Source of the DNA: Candidatus Cloacimonadota bacterium
Lineage (GTDB): Bacteria > Cloacimonadota > Cloacimonadia > Cloacimonadales > Cloacimonadaceae
Length of the DNA stretch: 30,471 nucleotides
Reading direction: 5' to 3'
Assembly: GCA_028681035.1 (NCBI GenBank)
Contig: JAQUJJ010000034.1
Location: forward strand, 1-30,471
Both the position numbers and the translations under genes were made by a program. The notes under the pieces were generated by a model. It had not been told where the DNA came from, did no database searches, and worked only from the letters and a program-made list of their open reading frames with translations. This document shows, in pieces, positions 23,237 through 30,471 of the stretch (the first letter of the stretch is position 1; every line of letters starts with the position of its first letter).

Positions 23237-24166
23237 TTAAAAATATGATACTTCGCGGAATACACCTGCGTGGCGCATAAAACGAAAGACCGTATCGAAA
23301 GTTACCGTGAACAATACAGATGAATCGCCATCAATCATTAGCAGGTAGTTCTCGTCGCTCCCTTTAATAAAGGTGAGCACCTGAGTTTTGTTGTTTACTA
23401 AGTGGAGAGTAACGGTGCAATCGGGATTGGCTAACTTCTCGCTATATTCTGCCTGTCCACCATCGATAAAGATATAAGTATCCAAATTGGCAAGGATACT
23501 CACCACTTTCATGATACCCCGATTGCTGGGAGGAATGGGGAACGCCTCTTTGGCATCTTTGTAAAACCATTCATAACCCTTGCGAGAGAGAGTGAAACTA
23601 TTCTTAGGATGCACAACATCAATACTCTCCAGTTCGTCTTCATCATGATGTGCAATTATTGGAGAACGCCAAGTTGACAGTTGGGTGCTAAAGTTTCTGG
23701 CTACCTTGCTTTTAATCTGGTACACTTTGTCACTTCCATAATAGCGAAAGTAGTCGTAGGGATTGCCCATGTTGCTGAACATGGTGTGTATTCTTTTCTT
23801 ACCCTTCTTGTCTGAGGCAATTATGTGCAGTGCTTGCTTGTCGTTCAAGTTGAAGTTAGAAATTGCTTCCTCGCCTTCGCCCATGCTTGTTTTGGAGAAC
23901 TTTGCCATAAGCACATCTTTGAAAAGCTCTTGCATACGTAATGTGTCAGCAACATGGGCAACTGGCGAAGTTAAGCTCCAGATTCCATTCTTAAGGGCAA
24001 ATTTCAGCGTGTCAGACTGGTCGTAAACTTCTATTGTGCCTATGGAAAGTGAATCCAAATCGAATAAACGGGTCTGTTTCTCCTCGGGACGGTGCAGCCT
24101 AAGCAACAAATATGCACCAACTAGGACAAGCAAAATGATTAGCAGTATCAGCTTATTCTTTTTCAT
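23237..24166 (-). CDS. DUF4340-type membrane-anchored periplasmic protein
   Basis: This 309-residue protein has one N-terminal membrane anchor (about 5-22, LILLIILLVLVGAYLLL) and then a periplasmic domain of alternating strands. SIGTIEVYDQSDTLKFALKNGIWSL and the later VARNFSTQLSTWRSP resemble DUF4340, a domain regularly found right after GldG-like genes. Its gene overlaps the GldG-like gene by 14 bases, so the two proteins probably act together in the envelope part of the ABC complex. No catalytic motif is seen. The family is of unknown function. Confidence 0.75.
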   Translation of the reverse strand: MKKNKLILLIILLVLVGAYLLLRLHRPEEKQTRLFDLDSLSIGTIEVYDQSDTLKFALKNGIWSLTSPVAHVADTLRMQELFKDVLMAKFSKTSMGEGEEAISNFNLNDKQALHIIASDKKGKKRIHTMFSNMGNPYDYFRYYGSDKVYQIKSKVARNFSTQLSTWRSPIIAHHDEDELESIDVVHPKNSFTLSRKGYEWFYKDAKEAFPIPPSNRGIMKVVSILANLDTYIFIDGGQAEYSEKLANPDCTVTLHLVNNKTQVLTFIKGSDENYLLMIDGDSSVLFTVTFDTVFRFMRHAGVFREVSYF

Positions 24167-25730
24167 TGTTAAGCCCTTGTATTTGTTTGCGTCTTAGTGC
24201 CATGAACCCTCCGATGCCGATTAACAATAATGATGGTAACACAGTGCTCACCAGTTTGATTCCGGTTTTTATGCGTTTTTCCAGTTTAACGGGGTCGCCC
24301 CACACATAATCGTGCTTGTTCATGTAATAAGGAATATCCAGAATGCTTTGCTGCAAATGGCGTGACCTGATGGCAAGCATGGAATCGCGCTTCAGCAGCC
24401 AGTCCACAGCATTTAAGATGATGTAGTTGCGGTCTGCATAGATGTTCTTATCGGAATCTATGCTAAGCTCCCTATCTCCAAATACAACCATACGGAAGTT
24501 ATCGTTCTTGGCTACAAAACCCGGCACCTGAAACTTTTCTTTATCTGTGAAAAAGCTGGTTACCTTACCTTCTACTATTGCCCCTAATGTAATCGGGGGG
24601 CGGTTAAACAATTCCGGATCAGGGTTTCGGAACAAACTGGGATCCATCTGATAATCCGGACCCATAAGCATGCCACTGCTCGCTGAGCTTTCAAGAATTG
24701 GCAGGAACTTCAGCCCAGCAGCCTTGGTGAAACTAATGCCTGTTGCCAGGTACATAATGATATCCGAAATATTACGGGTTATGGGATGGTCTGAGCCACG
24801 CAAAATCGGATAAATAGGGAAGGGAATACTGGTATCCACACCCACGCCGCGGATGTCGCAAAAGATATCCATAGCCACATTCTTGTCTATATCTACACCA
24901 TAATTACTAAGAAAGGGGAAGATATTGGATTGTATTTCAAACAAGCTGCTGCCATCTGTGGCAACCCTATCCTGCATTACAACCAAGTTTCCACCTTGCA
25001 TGATGTATTGATCCAGATTGTATAGTTGGGTTGTGGACAGGCTATCCATCACTCCAGCAAAGATCATAGCTTCTGTTTGCTTTGGGGGCGTAAACAAGTC
25101 TGTTGCAATCACATTGAAATTGGATTGTAAGGCTTCATTGAACACAGTTGCCGACATTTGGGTAAACAGTGAATCACGGAACACGCATATTTCGGGAAGA
25201 GTGTATTTAGCCAGCTTTTGCACTTTTAGGGTAAGCTCATACTCCAGTTTAGGCTCCATTTGAGGGAGCAGGTTCATGGAATCGAACTTGCCCTGATACT
25301 CGAACACGATTCCGAATATTACCTCTTTATTGGTGGTTTTATCGTTTTCGTAAATGCGGAAATACATGGTACTCAAGCCGTTCTCCTCCGCTTGAGCGCG
25401 TAGCTCTTCCATGCCTAAACCACGAATGTACTCGTAATGAAACTTGCCTTTACTCGCTATTTGGTATTCGGAAAGCAGGTCTTTTAGATAGCGGTCTAAG
25501 TTACTCATTTCCGGTGGTAGTTCCTCACTGGCGAATATCTTCACCACCATGTTATCTTTAAGGCTACGCACGGCTTGTTTGCTTACTGTGCCTAGCGAAT
25601 ATGCCTTGTTGTTAGAGAAATCCAAGCGTAACTTTAAGAACGAAGCCACCAGCAGAATCATCACGATAATTGCCAGCTTGATGAGCAAAGCACTAAGAAT
25701 GGAGTGGGTTTGTTTACCGTTCTTTTTCAT
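24153..25730 (-). CDS. GldG-like ABC-transporter auxiliary protein
   Basis: This 525-residue protein has an N-terminal helix (about 15-35), a large extracytoplasmic region and a C-terminal helix (about 495-515) followed by a basic tail. The extracytoplasmic part has a DFSNNKAYSLGTVSKQ start (32-47, the family's FD-T-KxxYSLS-like segment), a LLSEYQIASKGKFHYEYI segment and DQYIMQGGNLVVMQD. This is the ABC_transp_aux / GldG layout: proteins that work with GldA and GldF, needed for gliding in flavobacteria but widespread in non-gliders. The gene is 3 bases from the permease gene and overlaps DUF4340. Intact by length. Confidence 0.85.
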   Translation of the reverse strand: MKKNGKQTHSILSALLIKLAIIVMILLVASFLKLRLDFSNNKAYSLGTVSKQAVRSLKDNMVVKIFASEELPPEMSNLDRYLKDLLSEYQIASKGKFHYEYIRGLGMEELRAQAEENGLSTMYFRIYENDKTTNKEVIFGIVFEYQGKFDSMNLLPQMEPKLEYELTLKVQKLAKYTLPEICVFRDSLFTQMSATVFNEALQSNFNVIATDLFTPPKQTEAMIFAGVMDSLSTTQLYNLDQYIMQGGNLVVMQDRVATDGSSLFEIQSNIFPFLSNYGVDIDKNVAMDIFCDIRGVGVDTSIPFPIYPILRGSDHPITRNISDIIMYLATGISFTKAAGLKFLPILESSASSGMLMGPDYQMDPSLFRNPDPELFNRPPITLGAIVEGKVTSFFTDKEKFQVPGFVAKNDNFRMVVFGDRELSIDSDKNIYADRNYIILNAVDWLLKRDSMLAIRSRHLQQSILDIPYYMNKHDYVWGDPVKLEKRIKTGIKLVSTVLPSLLLIGIGGFMALRRKQIQGLNNEKE

Positions 25731-25733
25731 CTT

Positions 25734-26456
25734 TTAACGCTCCTGCATCATATTACGGGATTGGAGGTTAAACTCTGCCAGCAAAGCAAACACCACGGTT
25801 ACCGCAAGGAAGAAGAGAATATCACGTGTGTCCACCATTCCCTTTAGAAAGCTTGCCAAGTGGGAATCGAAACTAAGGTATTGAATAGGACGTAAGAGGC
25901 TTAAAGGAATAAAGGCAATTACAAACTTAAGGATATAGAAAAAGCTGGAGATAACCAGTGCCAGCACAAATGCCAGTATCTGGTTACTGGGGAGGCTGGA
26001 GGCAAATACGCCGATAGAGATGTACGCTGTGCCAGCCATAATCAAGCCCAAATAACCGCAGATAACCGCACCGTAATCCACCCCTTCCCCAAAGATGGCG
26101 ATTATCCCCAAGAATACTAAGGTGAATAAAACAAGCGTCTTTAGCTGCATAATGCCGGACAGTATCTTGCCCCAAATAATGGAAGAAAGCTTTATCGGCA
26201 ATGTGGAAAGCAATTCCAGCGTTCCGCTTTGCCTTTCTCGGGCAATACTTCCCATGGTGATAGCCGGGATGTAAAATAAGAACACAACGTGCATTATTTC
26301 AAACAAGGTGCGCAGTTCTGCCAAGCCTAGTTTAAACACCAGACTGGAAAAGAATAAGCCTGTGATAACCAGAAACAGCGTTAACACAATATAGGTGGCA
26401 ACAGAGCGCATGGCGATTTGGTATTCTTTTTTAGCAATTATCCAGATAGCTCTCAT
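25734..26456 (-). CDS. ABC-2 type permease (GldF-like)
   Basis: This 240-residue integral membrane protein has six hydrophobic helices (about 15-42, 55-75, 105-125, 135-160, 165-195, 215-235). A conserved cytoplasmic loop, GSIARERQSGTLELLSTLP (about 68-86), is the ABC-2 permease coupling motif that contacts the ATPase. Two copies would form the membrane channel for the ATPase encoded just upstream (4-base ATGA overlap). It pairs with the GldG-like protein downstream. The substrate is unknown. Confidence 0.88.
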   Translation of the reverse strand: MRAIWIIAKKEYQIAMRSVATYIVLTLFLVITGLFFSSLVFKLGLAELRTLFEIMHVVFLFYIPAITMGSIARERQSGTLELLSTLPIKLSSIIWGKILSGIMQLKTLVLFTLVFLGIIAIFGEGVDYGAVICGYLGLIMAGTAYISIGVFASSLPSNQILAFVLALVISSFFYILKFVIAFIPLSLLRPIQYLSFDSHLASFLKGMVDTRDILFFLAVTVVFALLAEFNLQSRNMMQER

Positions 26457-27439
26457 GGCTGCTCCTCCATTTCTGTTTCCGGTTCATAATCTTCCTCTGT
26501 AATTGGTGCTATCATATCTCCGGTAAGCTCATGGAAGATTTGCTCTAGGCTTTGCTTTTCGGTGCGCATTTCAAGTATAAGCCAGCCTTTTAAGCTTACA
26601 AAACGTGCCAGTTCCTGCCTCAGTTCGCTATCCGCAGGAATGCTGAGGCTAAGCCTGCTATGTTTGGCATCAAGGATTTCGCTGCTAATCTCCAGTTCCG
26701 GGTGGTTAAGCACGAAATCTGTAAAATCTATACCATCACCCTCCACTTCCAGATAAAGCATCGCGCTTTTATCCAGATAGTTGCCAAGGTTTTCCTTCAG
26801 GTCATCAACGATGATTTTGCCCTTATTGATAATCACCACTCTGTCGCAAAGTGCCTGCACTTCCTGCATGATATGGCTGGAGAGGATTACCATCTTTTCT
26901 TTGCCAAGCGTGCGGATCAAATCCCTGATCTCCATTATCTGGTTGGGGTCTAGCCCAGAAGTGGGTTCATCTAGTATCAATATGCGTGGGTCATGCAAGA
27001 TGGCTTGGGCAAAGCCTGTGCGCTGCCTGTAGCCTTTGGAAAGAGTTCCGATGCGCTGATGCAGCACTTCTGCCAAACCACAATTCTGTACCACGAAATC
27101 CCGTCTTTGTTTGAAGTATGCTTTATTCAAGCCACGCAGATCTGCCAGATATGCCAATGCTTCAGAAACAGTCATGGCGTCATACAGCGGGTTTTGTTCC
27201 GGCAGATAGCCTATTTGACGGCTACTGGCAATGGGATCTGCAAATATGCTTTTCTCATCCAGCTCAATAGTTCCAGAACTTGGCTGCAAATAGCCCACCA
27301 ACATCCGCAGGGTAGTTGTCTTTCCCGCTCCGTTGGGTCCCAGAAAACCCAGGATTTCCCTATCCTGAATGTTGAAGCTTATGTTATCCACAGCTTTAAT
27401 CGCTCCGAAGTTGCGGCTTAAGTTATTTATACTAATCAT
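26453..27439 (-). CDS. ABC transporter ATP-binding protein (GldA-like)
   Basis: This 328-residue ATPase has all the motifs: Walker A GPNGAGKTT (34-42), Q-loop around LPEQNPLYDAMT (79-90), signature LSKGYRQR (133-140), Walker B ILILDEPTSGLDP (153-165) and the H-loop SSHIMQEV (His189). A C-terminal extension of about 110 residues ends in a very acidic tail (EEDYEPETEMEE). The GYRQR-type signature and long tail fit the GldA/drug-export (DRA) subfamily working with ABC-2 permeases. The gene begins 9 bases after the adaptor gene and overlaps the permease gene by 4 bases. Active by motif. Confidence 0.93.
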   Translation of the reverse strand: MISINNLSRNFGAIKAVDNISFNIQDREILGFLGPNGAGKTTTLRMLVGYLQPSSGTIELDEKSIFADPIASSRQIGYLPEQNPLYDAMTVSEALAYLADLRGLNKAYFKQRRDFVVQNCGLAEVLHQRIGTLSKGYRQRTGFAQAILHDPRILILDEPTSGLDPNQIMEIRDLIRTLGKEKMVILSSHIMQEVQALCDRVVIINKGKIIVDDLKENLGNYLDKSAMLYLEVEGDGIDFTDFVLNHPELEISSEILDAKHSRLSLSIPADSELRQELARFVSLKGWLILEMRTEKQSLEQIFHELTGDMIAPITEEDYEPETEMEEQP

Positions 27440-27448
27440 GTTACTCTC

Positions 27449-28621
27449 TTACTTCATCATGCCAAAATTCGGCTTGTTTCCCGGCTCGTTCAATAATATC
27501 TTGTCGTTTTCTTTCAAACCCTCAATCACTTCCACCTGTTGCAGGTCATTAGTCCCCAGCTTTACAGGAGTGGCAATGCCGGTGGGTTCGGCTTTCGCTG
27601 TCGCTTTACCTTTTGCTTTTGTATTGCTGCTATCCGCTTTGGTTTCACTTACCAGATACACAATATCCTGGTTTTTATCGTTACTGAACACTGCCCGAAT
27701 CGGGATTACCAGCACGTTCTTGCGGGATTCGCCAATAATGGTAACGTTCGCTGTCATACCTGGCTTAGCGGTTTGTCCGCTGGAGTTTAAGCTTATTTCC
27801 ACAGGGAACACCTTGGCATTATTAACCGTGATTGCCTGAGGAGCAATCTTTATTATCTTACCCTTAAACTCTTGATAGGGAAGGGCATCCAGTGTAATCT
27901 CGGCATCCTGTCCCTTCGTGAATTTGGAGATATCCACCTCATTGATATTGCTTTTAACAATCATATCGTTCAGGTCGGCAATCTTCATTATCACCGTGCC
28001 TTCGCCAAAGCTATTAATGCTGGATTGCACCATCTCGCCTTCGTTTATGTCGCGCTCTATAACCACTCCGCTGGAAGTGGCATATACGTGCGTAACCTTG
28101 CCGGGAACATCCAGATCGCGAATCATTTCATACTGACTGCTGGCTTGGGCATACTCTATCTGAGCCGTTTGCAGAGCATCCACGGCTTTTTTGTGTTCTT
28201 CTATGGAGATAAACTTCTTTTCCAGCAGAATAGTGTTATCTGCTAGGTCTTTTTTTGCATTGGCAAGCTGGATTTCTGCCCTTTGAAGCTGTGCTTTGGT
28301 ATTAAACAGGGTATTAGCCTGATTGTAATCCGGCTCTATATCCGCAATAATCTGTCCGGATTTTACTAAGTCATTCTCTCCGGCATAGAATTTCACTATC
28401 TTTCCGCTTACTTTGGATTTTAACGCCACCACCGTTTGAGGTTGAACCTCACCCGTAATCTCTGTACGGGAGAGAATTTCCCCTCTGCTTACGGTTGTGC
28501 TTTCGGACGATGTATCTGTTGAAAGAGCTGGTTTATTGCCTTTACCACAGCTTTTCACCACCACGGCAAGCACCACAGCCAACAGCAGAATACCTATAAT
28601 GATTCTCCATTTCTTGCGCAT
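27449..28621 (-). CDS. Membrane-fusion (HlyD/MacA-type) efflux adaptor
   Basis: This 390-residue periplasmic adaptor has an N-terminal anchor (about 5-24, IIIGILLLAVVLAVVVKSC; the cysteine is not in a clean lipobox). The barrel-sandwich half is TEITGEVQPQTVVALKSKVSGKI, followed by an alpha-helical hairpin (about 100-165) rich in Gln/Ala/Lys, a second lipoyl half and beta-barrel domains. A lysine/alanine-rich linker (about 335-350, TKAKGKATAKAEPTG) is inserted in the last domain. Adaptors bridge an inner-membrane transporter to an outer-membrane channel. Here it leads a GldA/F/G-like operon instead of MacB. A TTGACA box (28682-28687, minus) lies upstream without a good -10 box. Confidence 0.88.
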   Translation of the reverse strand: MRKKWRIIIGILLLAVVLAVVVKSCGKGNKPALSTDTSSESTTVSRGEILSRTEITGEVQPQTVVALKSKVSGKIVKFYAGENDLVKSGQIIADIEPDYNQANTLFNTKAQLQRAEIQLANAKKDLADNTILLEKKFISIEEHKKAVDALQTAQIEYAQASSQYEMIRDLDVPGKVTHVYATSSGVVIERDINEGEMVQSSINSFGEGTVIMKIADLNDMIVKSNINEVDISKFTKGQDAEITLDALPYQEFKGKIIKIAPQAITVNNAKVFPVEISLNSSGQTAKPGMTANVTIIGESRKNVLVIPIRAVFSNDKNQDIVYLVSETKADSSNTKAKGKATAKAEPTGIATPVKLGTNDLQQVEVIEGLKENDKILLNEPGNKPNFGMMK

Positions 28622-28727
28622 AACACCTCAATGTATGTTGCTTTTGAATAGTTTAACCCATCCCAATAAAGGGGGAGTTTATGTCAATAAAAAAGGCAAG
28701 CAACACCACCCTTCATAATGTAAGGGG

Positions 28728-28758
28728 GACAAATCCGGGATTTTGGGACAGATTTGTC
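28728..28758. repeat. Inverted repeat upstream of the adaptor operon
   Basis: GACAAATC and GATTTGTC (8 bp perfect) are spaced by 15 bases, about 107 bases before the adaptor ATG. It could be an operator of the efflux operon, or a terminator-like hairpin for plus-strand RNA because ATTTATTTTT follows. Confidence 0.5.
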
Positions 28759-28998
28759 ATTTATTTTTACAAATCTTTCAATTTTTGTTAGTTACATTGC
28801 AGCAAAACACTCTTTATAACAGCCGCCCATGGCAGTTTTCACTCGAGGCGTATGACGTTACAAATTGAGTGTCGAGTCGTTGTGGTATAAATAAATTACA
28901 AATCTAGCTCTCATTTCGCTGCCGCAAGGACTACACCGTTATGAGTGCCGCAAGCTTTTTAGCGGATTTGGGATAAAGATTGAACTCTAATATATGGA

Positions 28999-29029
28999 CA
29001 AACAGGGAAGTTGTCTACCTCCCTGTTTG
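28999..29029 (-). terminator. Hairpin after the small-protein gene pair
   Basis: CAAACAGGGA and TCCCTGTTTG form a 10 bp perfect stem with an 11-base loop, about 25 bases past the stop at 29053. There is no long U-run on the minus strand, so this may be a terminator or an RNA-stabilising hairpin. Confidence 0.5.
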
Positions 29030-29052
29030 CTAGTATAAATTTAGTTTGTTAA

Positions 29053-29391
29053 TCAGTATTCAAAGACTTCTTCACCACCAAAGGAGTTCATAACTAATAT
29101 GTAGTTCTTGAGGCTTGCACAAGCTTCCTTGATATTTTTCTCAGTTTCGATTATCTGGCTTATATCCTTGCATTTAAAAGCCTGCCCATCAACTAAATCA
29201 CCAATTTTTATATCGATGTTGAATTTGTTCCCAAACAAGCTCATTTCTTTGGAGAGTAAAACCTCTTTATGAGCCTTGTATTTCTTAATGATCTCACTTT
29301 CTTGCTGAGTTAACTGAACATGAGCTCTCAGTTCAAAATTAACTCCCCCCAATAATGCTTTCGCTTGGTCTCTAGAAATAGTAAGTTTCAT
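29053..29391 (-). CDS. Small conserved-looking protein of unknown function
   Basis: This 112-residue soluble protein begins MKLTISRDQAKALLGGVNFE, continues with VQLTQQESEIIKKYKAHKEVLL and ends with CKDISQIIETEKNIKEACAS, a helix and FGGEEVFEY. Mixed strands then helices, with no signal peptide or membrane segment. AAGGAG lies 7 bases before the ATG, and the gene follows the small beta-sandwich gene by 12 bases, so they are one unit. I have an impression of similar pairs side by side in other genomes (ESE-L-KKYK and FTCKD-I-type motifs), but cannot confirm it. No function is proposed. Confidence 0.7.
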   Translation of the reverse strand: MKLTISRDQAKALLGGVNFELRAHVQLTQQESEIIKKYKAHKEVLLSKEMSLFGNKFNIDIKIGDLVDGQAFKCKDISQIIETEKNIKEACASLKNYILVMNSFGGEEVFEY

Positions 29392-29403
29392 GGTAACTCC
29401 TTT

Positions 29404-29628
29404 TTATGAGTACACTACTACTCGGCCACTTAAATGACCGGAATATCTTTCTGAACCGCTGACTATAACCTTGCCTGTCTTGGGCTCAGTACTAAAATTT
29501 GCATCGCCATCAGAATTAGTATATTCTTCTAACCATGTCCCAAACCAGTCTCCGCCGAATGATAAATGAACTTTCGTGTGACTCACAGGTTTACCGCTTG
29601 ATTTGCTTACGACTCGAATCGTTATCAT
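29404..29628 (-). CDS. Small transthyretin/carboxypeptidase-regulatory-like beta-sandwich protein
   Basis: This 74-residue protein starts MITIRVVSKSSGKPVSHTKV, then DWFGTWLEEYTNSDGDANF, KTGKVIVSG and a final LSGRVVVYS. The order strand, GKPV, strand, TDxxGxAxF, strand, V-V-G is that of carboxypeptidase-regulatory-like (Ig-like) domains. Such domains are usually parts of secreted proteins, yet here it stands alone without a signal peptide. AGGGG precedes the ATG. It begins 8 bases after the truncated BACON protein gene and is 12 bases from the next gene. A cytoplasmic partner or effector role with the 112-residue protein is possible. Confidence 0.7.
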   Translation of the reverse strand: MITIRVVSKSSGKPVSHTKVHLSFGGDWFGTWLEEYTNSDGDANFSTEPKTGKVIVSGSERYSGHLSGRVVVYS

Positions 29629-29636
29629 GCTTTCCC

Positions 29637-30434
29637 CTACTTTCTTAAAAAGATGATTTTTTGTGGTTGAATAGATTTATCTGTGCTGCGAATCATGTAG
29701 CAACCACTTGGGCAAACAATACCATTTTTATCTTTGCCATCCCAATGCAACTGAGACACTCCCTTGCTAACCCTACCAAGCGTTTTAACTTTTTGCCCCT
29801 TGATAGAATAGACTGAAATTTCAGAACTTGCCATACCTTTAGCTCCAATTTCTATAGATACTAAGGCATTGAAGGGGTTGGGATAAGCTTTCAAATATGG
29901 ACTGGCTACGATATTGAACTCATCTTCATTGCTAACTGATACATGTTGCACGACATTAATAGTTTGAGTTAAGCCTTGACCGGAAATTAAAACCTGAGCT
30001 GCTCTCGGATTTGCATCAGTATTCTTGGATATGCTAAGAGTTATTGTTTCATTATTTATTCCGGTTGTTTGATTTATAGTAATCCAATAAGGTGATTCAG
30101 ACACATGCCAAGTGATGTTTGATTGGATGGTCACATCTGTATGGCAACTGTCAGCACCGCAGTTAATAGTCAATGGATCAACCGTTAAGAATAGTGGTGC
30201 AGCATCCTGAGTAACTGTAATTGCCTGAGTGAGCCCGCCACCGGTAACTATTATCTGTCCGATTCTGGTTGTAGTCAAAGGATTGGCTTGGTAAGTCACT
30301 GTCAGTGTCATGCTGTTACTACCTGACATAGGTGATACTAAATAAAATGAGAAAAATAGCTGTTTTGAAAGCTGTCTTAATTGATAGCGTAATTCTGAAA
30401 TAGCAACCAAAGTGAGCAAGTGAAAAATGGACAA
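29637..30434 (-). pseudogene. 5'-truncated BACON-repeat protein with FlgD-like sorting domain
   Basis: The frame begins with a TTG and about 32 residues that look like no signal peptide. At residue 33 it enters a BACON domain in mid-fold (VSPMSGSNSMTLTV, then IIVTGGGLTQAITVTQDA). A second complete BACON domain follows (about 80-165). The FlgD-type C-terminal sorting domain (about 180-265) has AYPNPFNALVSIEI, VYSIKGQKVKTL, WDGKDKNG and a closing KIIFLRK. The C-terminal two thirds is well preserved, but the signal peptide and first domain half are missing. No good ribosome site precedes the TTG. This is probably a pseudogene of a secreted surface protein. Confidence 0.65.
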
Positions 30435-30471
30435 TAATTCTTTAGCGGCATTAACATATTATTACGAAAAA

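Larger units (their letters stand above)
28622..29052. other. Gene-free AT-rich stretch between two minus-strand transcription units
   Basis: No coding frame is supported. It holds the adaptor gene's leader and promoter region, an inverted repeat at 28728-28758, a GCTCTCAT/ATGAGTGC hairpin around 28910-28950 with two TGCCGCAAG copies, and the hairpin at 28999-29029. Confidence 0.65.

Overview
The window looks like a chromosomal piece of a Gram-negative bacterium of the Fibrobacteres-Chlorobi-Bacteroidetes (FCB) type. The evidence is secreted proteins with a C-terminal FlgD/Por-like sorting domain (YPSPF / YPNPF), a BACON-type repeat protein, a SecA with an N-terminal insertion, and a Gld-like ABC system. 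Candidatus Cloacimonadota is my best guess for the lineage, but that is an inference, not something the sequence proves. No tRNA, rRNA or CRISPR array was seen.

Layout. (1) 1-1886, + strand, a mosaic of broken genes: an ABC-transporter ATPase tail, the signal-peptide end of a secreted protein, and the C-terminal specificity end of a type ISP restriction-modification enzyme. The last is fused out of frame to the secreted gene and translationally coupled to an apparently intact HNH endonuclease gene. (2) 1946 to about 11500, a Mu-like transposable prophage or remnant. A LexA-like repressor faces right. A leftward operon runs HTH protein, MuA-like DDE transposase, MuB-like ATPase, winged-HTH protein, GemA, DUF3164, excisionase-like HTH, small terminase, a previously uncalled 47-residue ORF, large terminase and a MuF-like head protein. 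Portal, protease, capsid and tail genes are absent. Three inverted 39-40 bp units built on CACTGTGACA lie upstream of the transposase, and the same motif recurs in direct orientation at the repressor-side end. (3) 11500-14206: paired hairpins with a 20 bp direct repeat, a secreted FlgD-sorted protein, host repeats and a PAP2 phosphatase. (4) 14451-21258, + strand: secA, topA and an FtsX/MacB-like permease. (5) 21675-28621, - strand: a tightly packed seven-gene run (membrane-fusion adaptor, ABC ATPase, ABC-2 permease, GldG-like auxiliary protein, DUF4340 protein, GNAT acetyltransferase, phosphofructokinase) closed by a terminator. (6) 29053-30434, - strand: two small proteins downstream of a 5'-truncated BACON/FlgD protein.

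How the parts work together: the repressor and the divergent early promoter would form the lysogeny switch. The transposase and ATPase would move the element by the CACTGTGACA-containing ends. The terminase and MuF-like protein are a leftover or retained packaging module. The adaptor-GldAFG-DUF4340 run looks like one envelope-spanning ABC machine. secA feeds the export of the signal-peptide proteins.
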